Assembly (NCBI RefSeq): GCF_007483685.1
Contig: NZ_VMKN01000001.1
Coordinates: 704,599-768,598, forward strand
Direction of reading: 5' to 3'
Length of the DNA: 64,000 bases
Source of the DNA: Litoribacter populi
Lineage (GTDB): Bacteria > Bacteroidota > Bacteroidia > Cytophagales > Cyclobacteriaceae
Below, in pieces: positions 36,346 to 45,345 of this stretch (position 1 is its first letter; the number at the start of each line of letters is the position of its first letter). A model generated the notes under the pieces. That model was not told the DNA's origin, made no database searches, and saw nothing but the letters and a program-made list of their open reading frames with translations. The translations under genes were made by a program, and so were the position numbers.

Positions 36346-37587
36346 ATGAAATGGTTATACAATCTTTCTATGCAGGCCTTCCAGTTGCTTTTTCCCTTGG
36401 TGGCCAAAACATCCCCAAAGTTGCAGGCTATAGTAGAGGGCAGGAAGGGCGTGTTCGAAAAACTAGCCGCATTCAAGTCCCAACATGAAAAGGTCATTTG
36501 GTTCCATGTGGCTTCCCTAGGCGAATATGAGCAGGCTAAGCCCGTGATGGTAAAAATAAGGGAGAATTCCGATGCAGCCATTCTGCTGACCTTTTTCAGT
36601 GCCTCGGGATATGAGAATGTGATCAGGAGGAAGCAGCCTTTAGTGGACGGGATATTTTATTTGCCTTTCGACACGGTATCCAACGCAAACAAGTTTGTAC
36701 AAACCATTCAACCCCAAGTAGCCCTTTTTGCCAAGTATGACATTTGGCCTAACTACATGAAAGCTTTGCAAGAAAATGCCGTGCCTGCGTTTTTGTTTTC
36801 GGCGGCATTCCGCGAGGAGCAGACTTACTTCAAAAAGGACAGTTTTCTACGTGAAGCCTTAAAAAGCTTTTCCCATATCTTCACCCAAAATGAAAAATCA
36901 CTTGAGCTACTGAGTAGCATTAATTATCCATCAGCCACTTTTACGGGTGACACCAGGTTTGACAATGTAAAGGCCCTGAGTGAAAGTCCCCAGAGATTTC
37001 CTGCCCTGGAAAAATGGATAGGGGAGCAGCCGGTTATGGTGGTAGGTAGTGCCTGGCAGGAAGACATGGACTGCATCATTCCTTATATCAATAAGAATAG
37101 AAAATATAAGTATATCATCGCCCCCCATGAGATCAAATCTGAGAAAATGGGTGCTTGGAGGAAGGCCATTTCCAAACAATCGGAGCTCTACAGTAATTTT
37201 AAAGGAGACGAGCTGACAAAGGTACTAATTATTGACAATGTGGGCATGTTGTCTTCACTTTATCAATATGCCGAAATTGCCTACGTTGGCGGGGCATTTG
37301 GCAAAGGATTACACAATATCCTAGAACCTTTGGCATACAGCATTCCGGTGCTGTTTGGAAAACTCAAAAAAGTAAGCAAATTCCCAGAGGCAGGTATCAG
37401 CCAGCAGTATGGCTGCGGTTTCGAAATTGACAATGCAGAGGATTTTGAAAGTACGGTAGTGAGTTTGCAGGAGGTTGAAAAATATCGTTCAGCCCAATCG
37501 GCCGCAAAAAAAATGGTGGAGGAAAACCAGGGCAGTGCTCAGAAAATAGTGGATCACATTATGAAAAAGATCAATAATGGAAGGTAG
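36346..37587 (+). CDS. waaA: 3-deoxy-D-manno-octulosonic acid (Kdo) transferase
   Basis: It adds Kdo to lipid A precursor at the inner membrane. The N-terminal membrane-associated stretch MKWLYNLSMQAFQLLFPLVA is followed by WFHVASLGEYEQAKPV (about 50), where the Glu is the catalytic base of the family, TFFSASGYE, FAKYDIWPNYMKAL, and C-terminal donor-binding VGSAWQEDMDCI and AYVGGAFGKGLHNILEPLAYSIPVLFG. At 413 residues it is normal for WaaA in Bacteroidota. rsgA overlaps its 3' end by 11 bp. Confidence 0.93.
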   Translation: MKWLYNLSMQAFQLLFPLVAKTSPKLQAIVEGRKGVFEKLAAFKSQHEKVIWFHVASLGEYEQAKPVMVKIRENSDAAILLTFFSASGYENVIRRKQPLVDGIFYLPFDTVSNANKFVQTIQPQVALFAKYDIWPNYMKALQENAVPAFLFSAAFREEQTYFKKDSFLREALKSFSHIFTQNEKSLELLSSINYPSATFTGDTRFDNVKALSESPQRFPALEKWIGEQPVMVVGSAWQEDMDCIIPYINKNRKYKYIIAPHEIKSEKMGAWRKAISKQSELYSNFKGDELTKVLIIDNVGMLSSLYQYAEIAYVGGAFGKGLHNILEPLAYSIPVLFGKLKKVSKFPEAGISQQYGCGFEIDNAEDFESTVVSLQEVEKYRSAQSAAKKMVEENQGSAQKIVDHIMKKINNGR

Positions 37588-38500
37588 GGTAATCAAATCT
37601 ACAGGTAGCTGGTACATTGTCCAGGTAGGTGACAAACTGCTCCAATGCCGCCTAAGGGGGAAGTTTAAGCAGGACGACCTCAAATTAACCAACCCAATTG
37701 CAGTAGGGGACTATGTGGTGATGGAACAGGAGCAGGATCAGGAGACAGCCGTTATTACAGACATTGTGCCCCGAGAGAATTACATCATCCGGAAGTCTAC
37801 CCGAAAGACCCATTTTTCCCATATCATGGCCTCCAATATTGACCAGGCTTTTTTGGTGGTCACACTTAGAAATCCTAGAACATCACTGGGTTTTATTGAC
37901 CGTTTTTTGGTTAGTGCGGAAAGCTTCCGCATCCCGGCCACTATCGTGGTCAATAAGATGGATCAGAAGCATACGGACAAGGATTGGACGTTTTTGGAGG
38001 ACATCATGGAAATTTATGAGCCACTCGGCTACCCGGTCATTCCCATGTCTGTGCTGGTAGATGAGGATGTGGATGAAAAACTGATGCCTCTTTTGGTTGG
38101 AAAGACCACTTTGTTAACCGGGCATTCCGGGGTAGGCAAATCTTCTTTGCTCAATAAAATTGTACCTAGTGCTACACAAGTAATCAAGGATATTTCCAAA
38201 TTCACCACTAAGGGCGTGCATACCACGACTTTTGCGGAGATGTTTGAACTTAAAGGTGGCGGTTACATCATTGATACACCAGGAATTAAGGAGTTTGGAA
38301 TACTGGATATTGATGAAAATGAGCTGTCCCATTATTTTGTGGAAATGCGTCAATATCTTGGGCAATGCAAATACAATAACTGCAAACACCTAAACGAACC
38401 AGGCTGCGTGGTACTGGAAAAACTGGAAGCCGGCTATATCCATCCTTACCGGTACGACAGCTACCTCAAGATACTCCACGAGGAGGACGATTACCGATAA
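37577..38500 (+). CDS. rsgA: Ribosome small subunit-dependent GTPase A
   Basis: A circularly permuted GTPase of 30S maturation. The OB fold (GRVIKSTGSWYIVQVGDKLLQCRLRG) covers about 1-75, then G4 VVNKMDQKHT (about 130), G1 LTGHSGVGKSSLLNKIV (about 178) and G3 DTPGIKEFG (about 236) in the permuted order. The C-terminal zinc site CKYNNCKHLNEPGC (about 264-277) is complete. It overlaps waaA by 11 bp. Confidence 0.95.
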   Translation: MEGRVIKSTGSWYIVQVGDKLLQCRLRGKFKQDDLKLTNPIAVGDYVVMEQEQDQETAVITDIVPRENYIIRKSTRKTHFSHIMASNIDQAFLVVTLRNPRTSLGFIDRFLVSAESFRIPATIVVNKMDQKHTDKDWTFLEDIMEIYEPLGYPVIPMSVLVDEDVDEKLMPLLVGKTTLLTGHSGVGKSSLLNKIVPSATQVIKDISKFTTKGVHTTTFAEMFELKGGGYIIDTPGIKEFGILDIDENELSHYFVEMRQYLGQCKYNNCKHLNEPGCVVLEKLEAGYIHPYRYDSYLKILHEEDDYR

Positions 38501-38568
38501 GATGCATTTAATTTTGAAACCTAAACCAATTGGTTTAATTTTCCTCTTTAATAGCCCAGACAACAAAT

Positions 38569-39072
38569 ATGGCAGAGACAAAAACCTTGGTGCTTAACCA
38601 TAAGCAGATTGAGCAAAAGATTACCCGTATAGCCTATGAGATTTATGAACGGAACCTCTCCGAAGAAGGAGTGGTCTTTGCCGGAATCGCTGGAATGGGC
38701 TACAAATTTGCGCAAATGCTTTCCGATAGGTTAAAGGAAATCTCCCCATTGCATGTAGAGTTGATGGAAGTGAAGTTGGATAAAAGTGCGGTGGTGCAGG
38801 GTGAAGTTACCCTTTCCAAAGATTTTGCTTTGGGAAACAAGAGCCTTATTTTGGTGGATGATGTGCAGAATACGGGCAAGACGCTTGCCTATGCTCTCAA
38901 GCCATTTCTAGAGATGCCTTTGAAAAAAATGGAAATAGCCGTGCTGGTTAACAGAAGCCATAAGCTCTTTCCTGTTACTCCGGACTATACCGGATACGAA
39001 CTTTCCACCACGTTAAACGAACATATTGAGGTAGATTTGGAATCTACTCAAAACACCGTACACCTTCACTAA
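38569..39072 (+). CDS. PyrR-like phosphoribosyltransferase
   Basis: A type I phosphoribosyltransferase fold of 167 residues. The PRPP-binding loop [18 protein letters not shown] (about 102) and the N-terminal [19 protein letters not shown] region match the PyrR/uracil phosphoribosyltransferase-like group. The flexible loop carries [11 protein letters not shown]. PyrR acts as a pyrimidine attenuator in Gram-positives, and in Bacteroidota the role is uncertain. panB begins 2 bp after the stop, so the two are co-translated. Confidence 0.82.
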   Translation: MAETKTLVLNHKQIEQKITRIAYEIYERNLSEEGVVFAGIAGMGYKFAQMLSDRLKEISPLHVELMEVKLDKSAVVQGEVTLSKDFALGNKSLILVDDVQNTGKTLAYALKPFLEMPLKKMEIAVLVNRSHKLFPVTPDYTGYELSTTLNEHIEVDLESTQNTVHLH

Positions 39073-39073
39073 C

Positions 39074-39895
39074 ATGTCAATTCACCAATCTTCGAATATC
39101 AAAAGAATCACCACCCACACCCTTCAGGAGATGAAGAACCGTGGGGAGAAAATTTCCATGCTCACGGCCTATGATTTTTCCATGGCGGGCATAGTCGATG
39201 CCGGAGGCGTGGACATCATCCTTGTGGGGGACTCGGCCTCCAATGTGATGGCAGGTCACGAGACTACTTTACCCATCACTCTTGATCAGATGATCTACCA
39301 TGCAACTTCTGTGGTAAGGGCAGTAAAGCGGGCTTTCGTGGTGGTGGATATCCCATTTGGAAGCTATCAGGGCAACAGTTCTGAGGCTTTAAGGTCGGCT
39401 ATCCGAATCATGAAAGAGTCGGGTGCCCATGCGGTGAAGGTTGAGGGCGGTGCTGAAATCAGAGAGTCCGTGGTTCGTATTTTAAGTGCCGGAGTGCCTG
39501 TAATGGGACATTTGGGCTTAACTCCCCAGTCTATTTACAAGTTTGGTACCTACACGGTGAGAGCCAAGGAAGATGCCGAAGCGCAGAAGCTGATTGAGGA
39601 TGCCAAGTTATTGGAAGAATGCGGTTGTTTTTCTTTAGTGTTGGAAAAAATCCCAGCGTCCTTGGCAAAGAAGGTGGCCGAAAAAGTTTCCATCCCCGTG
39701 ATCGGAATCGGTGCAGGTCCTGATGTTGACGGCCAGGTTTTAGTGGTCCACGACATGATGGGCATCACTCAGGAGTTCAAGCCCCGCTTCCTCCGCCAGT
39801 ACGCCGATCTACGCACCCAGATGCTGAAGGCCGTGGAGGATTACATCGATGACGTGAAGTCGAGGGACTTTCCGAATGAAAAGGAGAGTTATTAG
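39074..39895 (+). CDS. panB: 3-methyl-2-oxobutanoate hydroxymethyltransferase
   Basis: The first committed step of pantothenate synthesis. Metal and substrate motifs are intact: [20 protein letters not shown] (about 25), [17 protein letters not shown] (metal Asp), VKVEGGAEI (about 118), GHLGLTPQS and [17 protein letters not shown] with the catalytic Glu, then [17 protein letters not shown]. At 273 residues it is the normal size. A hairpin terminator follows the stop. Confidence 0.95.
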   Translation: MSIHQSSNIKRITTHTLQEMKNRGEKISMLTAYDFSMAGIVDAGGVDIILVGDSASNVMAGHETTLPITLDQMIYHATSVVRAVKRAFVVVDIPFGSYQGNSSEALRSAIRIMKESGAHAVKVEGGAEIRESVVRILSAGVPVMGHLGLTPQSIYKFGTYTVRAKEDAEAQKLIEDAKLLEECGCFSLVLEKIPASLAKKVAEKVSIPVIGIGAGPDVDGQVLVVHDMMGITQEFKPRFLRQYADLRTQMLKAVEDYIDDVKSRDFPNEKESY

Positions 39896-39900
39896 GTACT

Positions 39901-39938
39901 GACCTGGCAGGTATTTTTAACTTGCCAGGTCTCTATTT
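39901..39938 (+). terminator. Terminator of the pyrR-like/panB operon
   Basis: GACCTGGCA and TGCCAGGTC pair around an A/T-rich loop and are followed by TCTATTTT. Confidence 0.7.
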
Positions 39939-40118
39939 TAGCTTCAGGTCACTTCATCATTTGTCATCCATCATTCATAATTTTTCATTCAATTTATTTC
40001 TCAATCCCTTAAAAATCAGTGGTATTTAGCGTGTGTAATCGCTAAATTTACTATCATGAACCAAGGGGAAACAGCATAAGTTTTTTCCTCGTACTTCGTA
40101 CCTCGTCCTTACCATCTT
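39939..40118. repeat. Intergenic region with an 8-bp inverted repeat and short-period repeats
   Basis: It contains ATTTAGCG and CGCTAAAT (40024-40047, loop TGTGTAAT), a perfect hairpin, and degenerate CATCATTCAT and TTCGTACTTCGTACCTCG repeats. No gene is supported. Confidence 0.45.
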
Positions 40119-40706
40119 CTATTTATTCATTCTCTTTACCGATCCCCCGCCTATGATACTAGACTTCACTTCGGGGTTTCCCAGGTATTGAATGGATCCG
40201 CCACCGATAATATTGGCCTGTATTTCTTCTTCCACCTGAGCAGTCACGGCACCTCCACCAAGAATAGAAATGTCTAGGGTTCCAATTTCTAATGCCTCCA
40301 AGGCCAATTTTCCTCCGCCCTGAATAACACAGTCAAACCTCTTCACCGCCTCAAATCCTTCCTCTATTTCCACGGTTCCGCCACCATTTATCTGAATGCC
40401 GATAATGCTTTTAGTATAGATGTAAAAGTCTACGTTCTGTTTTCTAGAGCTCCCTTCATTGTTTAAGACCAATTTGTTTCCTTCCACCTTCACTTCAGTA
40501 TCTGAGACTCCATGGCCTTTCAGTTCAACCGCATAGGTTTCAGAGGGTATAAAGTGTATCCTTCCTCCCCCTGTCAGATGTACCTTATCAAAAGAGTCTA
40601 ATGATAATTCGGTGGTTTCGTAATCGCCGGACCTTTCGTGGGAGCAGGCAACTGCACTTATAAGAAATAGGCCTAAGAAGAATAAATGAATTTTGGACAT
40701 GAGCAT
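40119..40706 (-). CDS. Head-GIN (DUF2807) domain lipoprotein
   Basis: A signal peptide with lipobox LISAVACSHERSG, then a DUF2807 beta-helix of about 150 residues. Repeated GGG motifs mark the turns: TGGGRIHF, NGGGTVEIE, QGGGKLALE, LGGGAVTAQ, GGGSIQYLG and GGGSVKRMNK. Such proteins are putative auto-transporter-like adhesins of Bacteroidota with no proven function. It is 195 residues and appears to be a monocistron. Confidence 0.9.
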   Translation of the reverse strand: MLMSKIHLFFLGLFLISAVACSHERSGDYETTELSLDSFDKVHLTGGGRIHFIPSETYAVELKGHGVSDTEVKVEGNKLVLNNEGSSRKQNVDFYIYTKSIIGIQINGGGTVEIEEGFEAVKRFDCVIQGGGKLALEALEIGTLDISILGGGAVTAQVEEEIQANIIGGGSIQYLGNPEVKSSIIGGGSVKRMNK

Positions 40707-40841
40707 AGAGATTTAGGTTTCAGACCTGTTACATGGCAAGTGTTATACCATCAGTCTCTCAAGCCGTTAAAGGGGTTTTTGATGTAAAATATGGTCGTTT
40801 TTGAACACTATGTGTTTAAAAAGCGCACTTTGTACTTCCTT

Positions 40842-41297
40842 TTATCCTCGCCTCAGCCTAGTGTCAAACTTAAACGCCTTCACTTCTTTTATTCTTATTT
40901 TTTGATGCAGTCTATGGGCACAGTTGATAATGTAATTGTGTGAGGACTCAAGGATTGCACTTGGTACTTTTAGGGCAAGGGATTCCTTACTCAAAATCCA
41001 TTCTTCGGCGATTTCAACCAATATGCTTGGGGCGGGGTAGTCTCTCCAGTTGGGAGGGAGATCAGGGATTTTGAGTTCCATAACGGAATTGGATGGAATT
41101 TGCAACGTTATCATGTCCATTTCCGGAAGGACCATGGATGGGATGTTAACCAAGGTTTCTAACAGGGCTATTTCCCTACTTTCCCCGGTATATAAAACCG
41201 GGGAGCCTTTCTTGTTCCACCTACCCCCGAATAAAGAGGAACCTGTGCCGGAAAAATCCCGAGAATATTTAGTAGAAGCTAACCGGAATACAAGCAT
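40842..41297 (-). CDS. RES domain toxin
   Basis: A 151-residue RES protein of the RES/Xre toxin-antitoxin class. Known members deplete NAD+ by phosphorolysis or ADP-ribosyl transfer. The family trio R-E-S is readable: Arg in VFRLASTKYSRDFSG, Glu in YTGESREIALLETLVNI and Ser in ILESSHNYIINC. The GGRWNKKGSPVLYTGE motif is diagnostic. It begins 3 bp behind the antitoxin stop in the usual antitoxin-toxin order. Confidence 0.92.
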   Translation of the reverse strand: MLVFRLASTKYSRDFSGTGSSLFGGRWNKKGSPVLYTGESREIALLETLVNIPSMVLPEMDMITLQIPSNSVMELKIPDLPPNWRDYPAPSILVEIAEEWILSKESLALKVPSAILESSHNYIINCAHRLHQKIRIKEVKAFKFDTRLRRG

Positions 41298-41300
41298 ACC

Positions 41301-41768
41301 CTAGCTATAGACTCCGTGCTCGATTCTACCAAGCAAATCTTTCACCTTGGCCACACCCCCAGGCATTTCTATTAATTGCTCGGGCTGTTTTCCTCCCAAA
41401 GCTGTGTTGGGCAATTGCATCCATTTGATGAAGTTAGCTTTATCCTGAAACACCTCCACTCCATTTAAGTACAGATCTGCTAATTCAAATAGCTTAACGC
41501 CATGGTATTGATCCAGCTCCTTATCAGCCTTGATCCAGCGATACAAGGTAGGCTCCGATACGTGCAACATGGAAGCTGCCTGGGACTTGGAAAGCTCGAA
41601 ATACTCCCTGAAATTCTCAATAGTCTGCGGATGTAAACCTTTGGCGGCAATCTCAATAAAATCAAACGGGCTCTCAATCTCCCTGCCGACATATTCCTCA
41701 CCCAGCACCCTGATCAGCTTCTCAAAATGCCCCGCCACTCTCTTACCATATTTGCTAGTGTCCTCCAT
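41301..41768 (-). CDS. Xre/MbcA/ParS antitoxin (DUF2384)
   Basis: A 155-residue antitoxin. The N-terminal HTH-like part includes LSKSQAASMLHVSEPTLYRWIKADKELDQ (about 72-100). The C-terminal toxin-binding part has WMQLPNTALGGKQPEQLIEMPGGVAKVKDLLGRIEHGVYS, the classic DUF2384 end. It is first in the two-gene operon and an operator-like palindrome covers its start, so it should repress its own promoter with the toxin. Confidence 0.92.
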   Translation of the reverse strand: MEDTSKYGKRVAGHFEKLIRVLGEEYVGREIESPFDFIEIAAKGLHPQTIENFREYFELSKSQAASMLHVSEPTLYRWIKADKELDQYHGVKLFELADLYLNGVEVFQDKANFIKWMQLPNTALGGKQPEQLIEMPGGVAKVKDLLGRIEHGVYS

Positions 41769-41790
41769 AATCTATCAAATGAAAGATTAT
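41767..41790 (-). promoter_or_regulatory. Palindromic operator over the antitoxin start
   Basis: ATAATCTATC (41767-41776) and GAAAGATTAT (41781-41790) are inverted repeats with 9 of 10 positions complementary around AAAT. It overlaps the ATG, a position fit for steric repression by the Xre antitoxin. Confidence 0.65.
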
Positions 41791-41911
41791 TTTATTAAAT
41801 TTACGAAAAAATAATTGGATAGTTTCATACTCCTTGGCTAATTTCAACAATTAAAACCTTCCAAGTCAGGGTTGTAAGTCTTATCGTTTCTTCGGGACTT
41901 TTTGCAACACT

Positions 41912-43207
41912 TTACACATCCTTCTTAGCGTCGCTTTCACTTGAAGCCATATTGTCTTGTTCCTGCTCACTATCAGCTATGGAGTGGGGAGGAGTGATAG
42001 GGTAGAGGAAGTCTTGGAGCTCCTTGACGAAGCTGAGGCTGCCGTTGGATAGGTTGCTTAATATGATGATGGTGCTATGGTCTTTGGGGTTGCGGAGGAG
42101 GTAGGTGTTGTAGCCGTGCCATAGACCAGCGTGATAGTGCACCACGTCACCATTGTTGAGCTCCTTGATGCGCCAGCCGTAGCCGTAATCGTCATTGGTT
42201 CTTCTTTTCCTTACCCTGCTGCCAGTCAGTGCTTCCTCAAGAGTTTCCCGGGATACGAGTTTTTCGGTGTAAAGTGCTTGATCCCACTTGTAAAGGTCTT
42301 CTACGGTGCTATACATCCCTTTGTCGCCCAAAACGGTATCTAGATAGTCAGGTGTTCTTTTGCGGCGATTCCGCTCATGACCGGTAGCCACTAGGTTGGC
42401 TGGAAGGCTGTCGGAATAGGTGAAGGTGTTTTCCATTTCCAGGGGTTCGAAAATACGCTTTTGAAGAAACTCCGAAAAGGAAATCCCTGAGGCTTTTTCC
42501 ACGATGGAAGCCAAAAGAAAGTATCCAGTATTGCTATAGTCAAATCGTATGTTTGGGCGGTAATAGGGCTGAGGGCGATGTGTGTACATCAGGTTGATCA
42601 CATCATCATTGGTGATCGGCACCTTTCTGTCATGCCACAGTTCATCGCTGAAGTAGGTGTAATTGGAAAGGCCTCCGCGGTGCGTGAGCAGTTGCCTGAC
42701 CGTAATGCCTTCGTAAGGAAAGGCCGGTAAAAAGTCCTCTACCAGATCGTCGTAATTAAGTTTGCCCTCCTCCTTAAGTATCATGACAGCCATGGCCGTA
42801 AACTGCTTGGACACAGAAGCCAACTGAAAGGCTTTATCTGTAGTCAAAGGCTCCTTTTTAGCTAAGTCAGCATACCCAAACGCTTCCTTGAAGATGACCT
42901 GGTCATATTTGGTCACCATCACTGTCCCGTTGAAACCTCTTCGCTTATGGTAAAAGTTGAAAAGAGAGTCCAACTGATTTTCCAGCTCCTTTGCCGACTC
43001 CTCGGTAAAGGTTTCCGGAATGTCAATCCGCTCCCGGGTGTCCGGCTCCTCCAATGCTACCAAAATGTTGACCAAAGGGTCCCCATGGAAAGGTATGGCC
43101 GTGGATTTCTGCTCCGCTTGAGGCGACTGGCATGCGTACACCGCCAACAGCATTATCGGTAAACTGATAAATTTCAATAAGGGGTAATCTAACTTTAATA
43201 AGGGCAT
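41912..43207 (-). CDS. Serine hydrolase (beta-lactamase/PBP-fold), lipoprotein
   Basis: The N-terminus ends in a lipobox (AVYACQSPQ), so it is probably a lipoprotein. The serine beta-lactamase fold (class C-like esterase) is marked by S-x-x-K in LASVSKQFTAM (about 130) and Y-x-N in FDYSNTGYFLLASIVEKASG (about 220). The third motif is H-A-G in VHYHAGLWHGYNTYLL (about 378). The C-terminus (SIADSEQEQDNMASSESDAKKDV) is acidic and disordered. Substrates of this large family are often unknown; peptidoglycan peptides or esters are possible. No ampG/ampD neighbours are present. The start could be later, but no alternative start gives a better lipobox. Confidence 0.87.
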   Translation of the reverse strand: MPLLKLDYPLLKFISLPIMLLAVYACQSPQAEQKSTAIPFHGDPLVNILVALEEPDTRERIDIPETFTEESAKELENQLDSLFNFYHKRRGFNGTVMVTKYDQVIFKEAFGYADLAKKEPLTTDKAFQLASVSKQFTAMAVMILKEEGKLNYDDLVEDFLPAFPYEGITVRQLLTHRGGLSNYTYFSDELWHDRKVPITNDDVINLMYTHRPQPYYRPNIRFDYSNTGYFLLASIVEKASGISFSEFLQKRIFEPLEMENTFTYSDSLPANLVATGHERNRRKRTPDYLDTVLGDKGMYSTVEDLYKWDQALYTEKLVSRETLEEALTGSRVRKRRTNDDYGYGWRIKELNNGDVVHYHAGLWHGYNTYLLRNPKDHSTIIILSNLSNGSLSFVKELQDFLYPITPPHSIADSEQEQDNMASSESDAKKDV

Positions 43208-43297
43208 TAGCTCATCTTCTCTTACTCAGGATCTTACAAACTTAAGCTTACAACTGGATTTACAAGCGAATAATTCAGATTTTTTCAGATTCCCCCT

Positions 43298-44026
43298 CTA
43301 CACAAACTCGGCGCAGTTGTACCTCCTCTTGGCCACTACATACGGTTTTCCGGCTGCAATCTTAAAAAACTCGATTCCAATTACAAAAATCTGATGGGGA
43401 AAGGTTTCACTCTCAAATGCAAGGGTAAAAGAAAGACTGCCGGGATTAAGCTCCATAGGAATGTAGTCGCTTTCTGTGTCAACTCGATCATATTCCTCTT
43501 CTTCCAATTCTACAGCCACGCCTTCGGCAAAAAAACGAAAATGTGTGGCATTGTCGGGGGCCTTGAATTCCGAAGGGCTCAAATCCTCAAATGTAAAGAG
43601 GATTCCTTTTTCCATTCTTCTCGCTTCAAAAAAGCAATTAAGGGTACTGGCCAATGATCGGGTTTTGTTAAGTCTGAAGCCCGCTAAGATGCTGAGGTTT
43701 TCCGGGGTGACTATGCGTTCTCCTCTGTCACTATCGGGATCCTTTTTGACCACTTCGGAAAGCTTGGAAACAAACCTGGAGTGGAAGCTGCTGTCTGCAG
43801 CCCGCACCAAAGAATTCCTGACGGCGGTTTTAAGCAGAGAGGCTGTGTGAGAAGCAGTGCCGAACTCCTGGTTGTTTTGCCTAGTGAGTTCATAGTTTGG
43901 GTCTGAGGCTATCCGCGCCTTGCTTACCCCTCCCTTCTGTCTTGCCCTCGGTCCTTCGGAGGTGTTGTAGAAAGTCACTTCACCGATAGACCCTTGAAAA
44001 GTTACGAAACTGGTTTGTCTTGCCAT
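43298..44026 (-). CDS. DUF6266-like protein, paralog A
   Basis: A 242-residue protein starting MARQTSFVTFQGSIGEVTFY with no signal peptide. Its N-terminal pattern (MAR, G.IGEV.FYN...GPRAR) has the same layout as the next gene (MAR, GRHGDKVYYTVNG..YVRAY), and the rest follows a similar order of charged and beta-rich stretches. The DUF6266 group in Bacteroidota is of unknown function, sometimes near phage-like or contractile genes. It contains ARIASDPNYELTRQNNQEFG, a region rich in polar residues. About 100 bp of TTAGGAA tandem repeats separate it from its paralog. Confidence 0.6.
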   Translation of the reverse strand: MARQTSFVTFQGSIGEVTFYNTSEGPRARQKGGVSKARIASDPNYELTRQNNQEFGTASHTASLLKTAVRNSLVRAADSSFHSRFVSKLSEVVKKDPDSDRGERIVTPENLSILAGFRLNKTRSLASTLNCFFEARRMEKGILFTFEDLSPSEFKAPDNATHFRFFAEGVAVELEEEEYDRVDTESDYIPMELNPGSLSFTLAFESETFPHQIFVIGIEFFKIAAGKPYVVAKRRYNCAEFV

Positions 44027-44033
44027 AGGTTTT

Positions 44034-44082
44034 AAAATTAGGAATTAGGAATTAGGAATTAGGAATTGGGAATGAGGAATGG
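44034..44082. repeat. Tandem 7-bp repeat TTAGGAA
   Basis: Four perfect copies of TTAGGAA from 44038 to 44065 are followed by TTGGGAA and TGAGGAA. It lies between the two DUF6266-like genes. Confidence 0.8.
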
Positions 44083-44125
44083 GGCTGAGTCAATTCTTCA
44101 TTCCTAATTCACCATTTTTAATTAT

Positions 44126-44767
44126 CTACACTTTCCCCAAATACACCGTCTTCGATACCTCATACTTACCGTTGCGCGGGTTTTTGAAGGTGAAGAAGGC
44201 ATAGACATGTAGGTTTCCCCTGTGTCTATCTGGTGTGCCGACCTTTATCTCCTGCATTTCCATAGACCTGGGATTGGCCTCAATGCAATAAAAAGAGCGT
44301 AGCTTTTCAGTGTCGTAGAGAAGTACCGAGACTTTGTCCCGGTTGGCCGCATTGCCTTCGCCGGCATTGTTGAACCATCTAATCAGGACCGTTTCCTCAT
44401 CCTTCCATTCCACGCTTCCGCCATCCATTCCCGTTAGGTCACCGCCGCTTATTTCTAACCGGCTCGGGTTTGGGGCCAGATCCCCTTCGGTAAAAGCCGT
44501 TTTAAGGAATTTGCTCAATCCCACTTTAGCCGGAGACCTCATGCCCAGCTTATGGTTGATAAAACCCATTCGGAAAACCTTGGTTAGGGGTTTGACAAAC
44601 TGGTTTGCCAATGCAAACCTATCCCAACTGTCAGTTTGTAGTTCAGAGGGGTCAGAATGGTCCGGAACCACATATGCCCTTACATACGTGATGCCGTTGA
44701 CAGTGTAATATACCTTGTCTCCGTGACGGCCATTGAGGCCTTGTTCGTGTTGCGGTGCTCTTGCCAT
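44126..44767 (-). CDS. DUF6266 family protein, paralog B
   Basis: A start at MARAPQHEQGLNGRHGDKVYY is chosen because the 32 residues before it do not fit the family. This gives 213 residues. The N-terminus GRHGDKVYYTVNGITYVRAY resembles the GKxGxVVxxxWKGxxxxRxxPK start of DUF6266 proteins, and GFINHKLGMRSPAKVGLSKFLKTAFTEGD is a family-like helix. Function is unknown. It is encoded upstream of paralog A, about 100 bp apart, and the two may be one transcription unit. Confidence 0.65.
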   Translation of the reverse strand: MARAPQHEQGLNGRHGDKVYYTVNGITYVRAYVVPDHSDPSELQTDSWDRFALANQFVKPLTKVFRMGFINHKLGMRSPAKVGLSKFLKTAFTEGDLAPNPSRLEISGGDLTGMDGGSVEWKDEETVLIRWFNNAGEGNAANRDKVSVLLYDTEKLRSFYCIEANPRSMEMQEIKVGTPDRHRGNLHVYAFFTFKNPRNGKYEVSKTVYLGKV

Positions 44768-45345
44768 TTTTATGTTATAGTAAGTGTTGAAAAGTTTAAA
44801 ATCGCGTACGTCAATATATACTCTTGTACTCCAATTATGCTGAGAAATAAAGGCCGGCATCACAAACGTAAAACACTAATAACAAGTAATATTGGCCTAA
44901 ATATTGCTGTAATTTACACGCTACTCCTAGATAAAAATTCAGTTAGATCCATTCAGATCCTCCCAACACCCCATCTTGACACTTGAAAAATACCAAAGCC
45001 TAGTCTTATCTATACTAAACTTAGGTTAAAGTACACATATCAAGAATATAAGTCAAGCATTCCGTCATATTTATTTTACAATCAGTCCGTTAGCACCCTT
45101 GTGCCCCATGGGATCCACACCGAATCCACCATGTAAAAATACGGAGAGGATACGGAGTGGGTACGGTGTGGATTCGGTGTGGATACGGAGTGGGTATAAC
45201 GGGGAGTTAACGAAGACTTGGCTTATAATTGATGTATGGTTGCTAATAATATAGGTTTGGGTAAAGTATAAGGGGGCTATGGTGGCGATTGGATAGGGGT
45301 ATGGCCGGCTATGTGATGGTGGGGTGGATGGAGGGGCCGGCAAGC
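44768..45345. other. 578-bp gap with a 17-bp inverted repeat and a G-rich short repeat
   Basis: No credible gene is seen. A perfect 17-bp inverted repeat has arms at 45113-45129 (ATCCACACCGAATCCAC) and 45168-45184 (its exact reverse complement), with a 38-bp loop. From about 45139 to 45198 the strand carries degenerate units of GGATACGGAGTGG and GGTACGGTGTGG. A frame across this gap on the minus strand is an artefact of the repeats. Confidence 0.7.
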
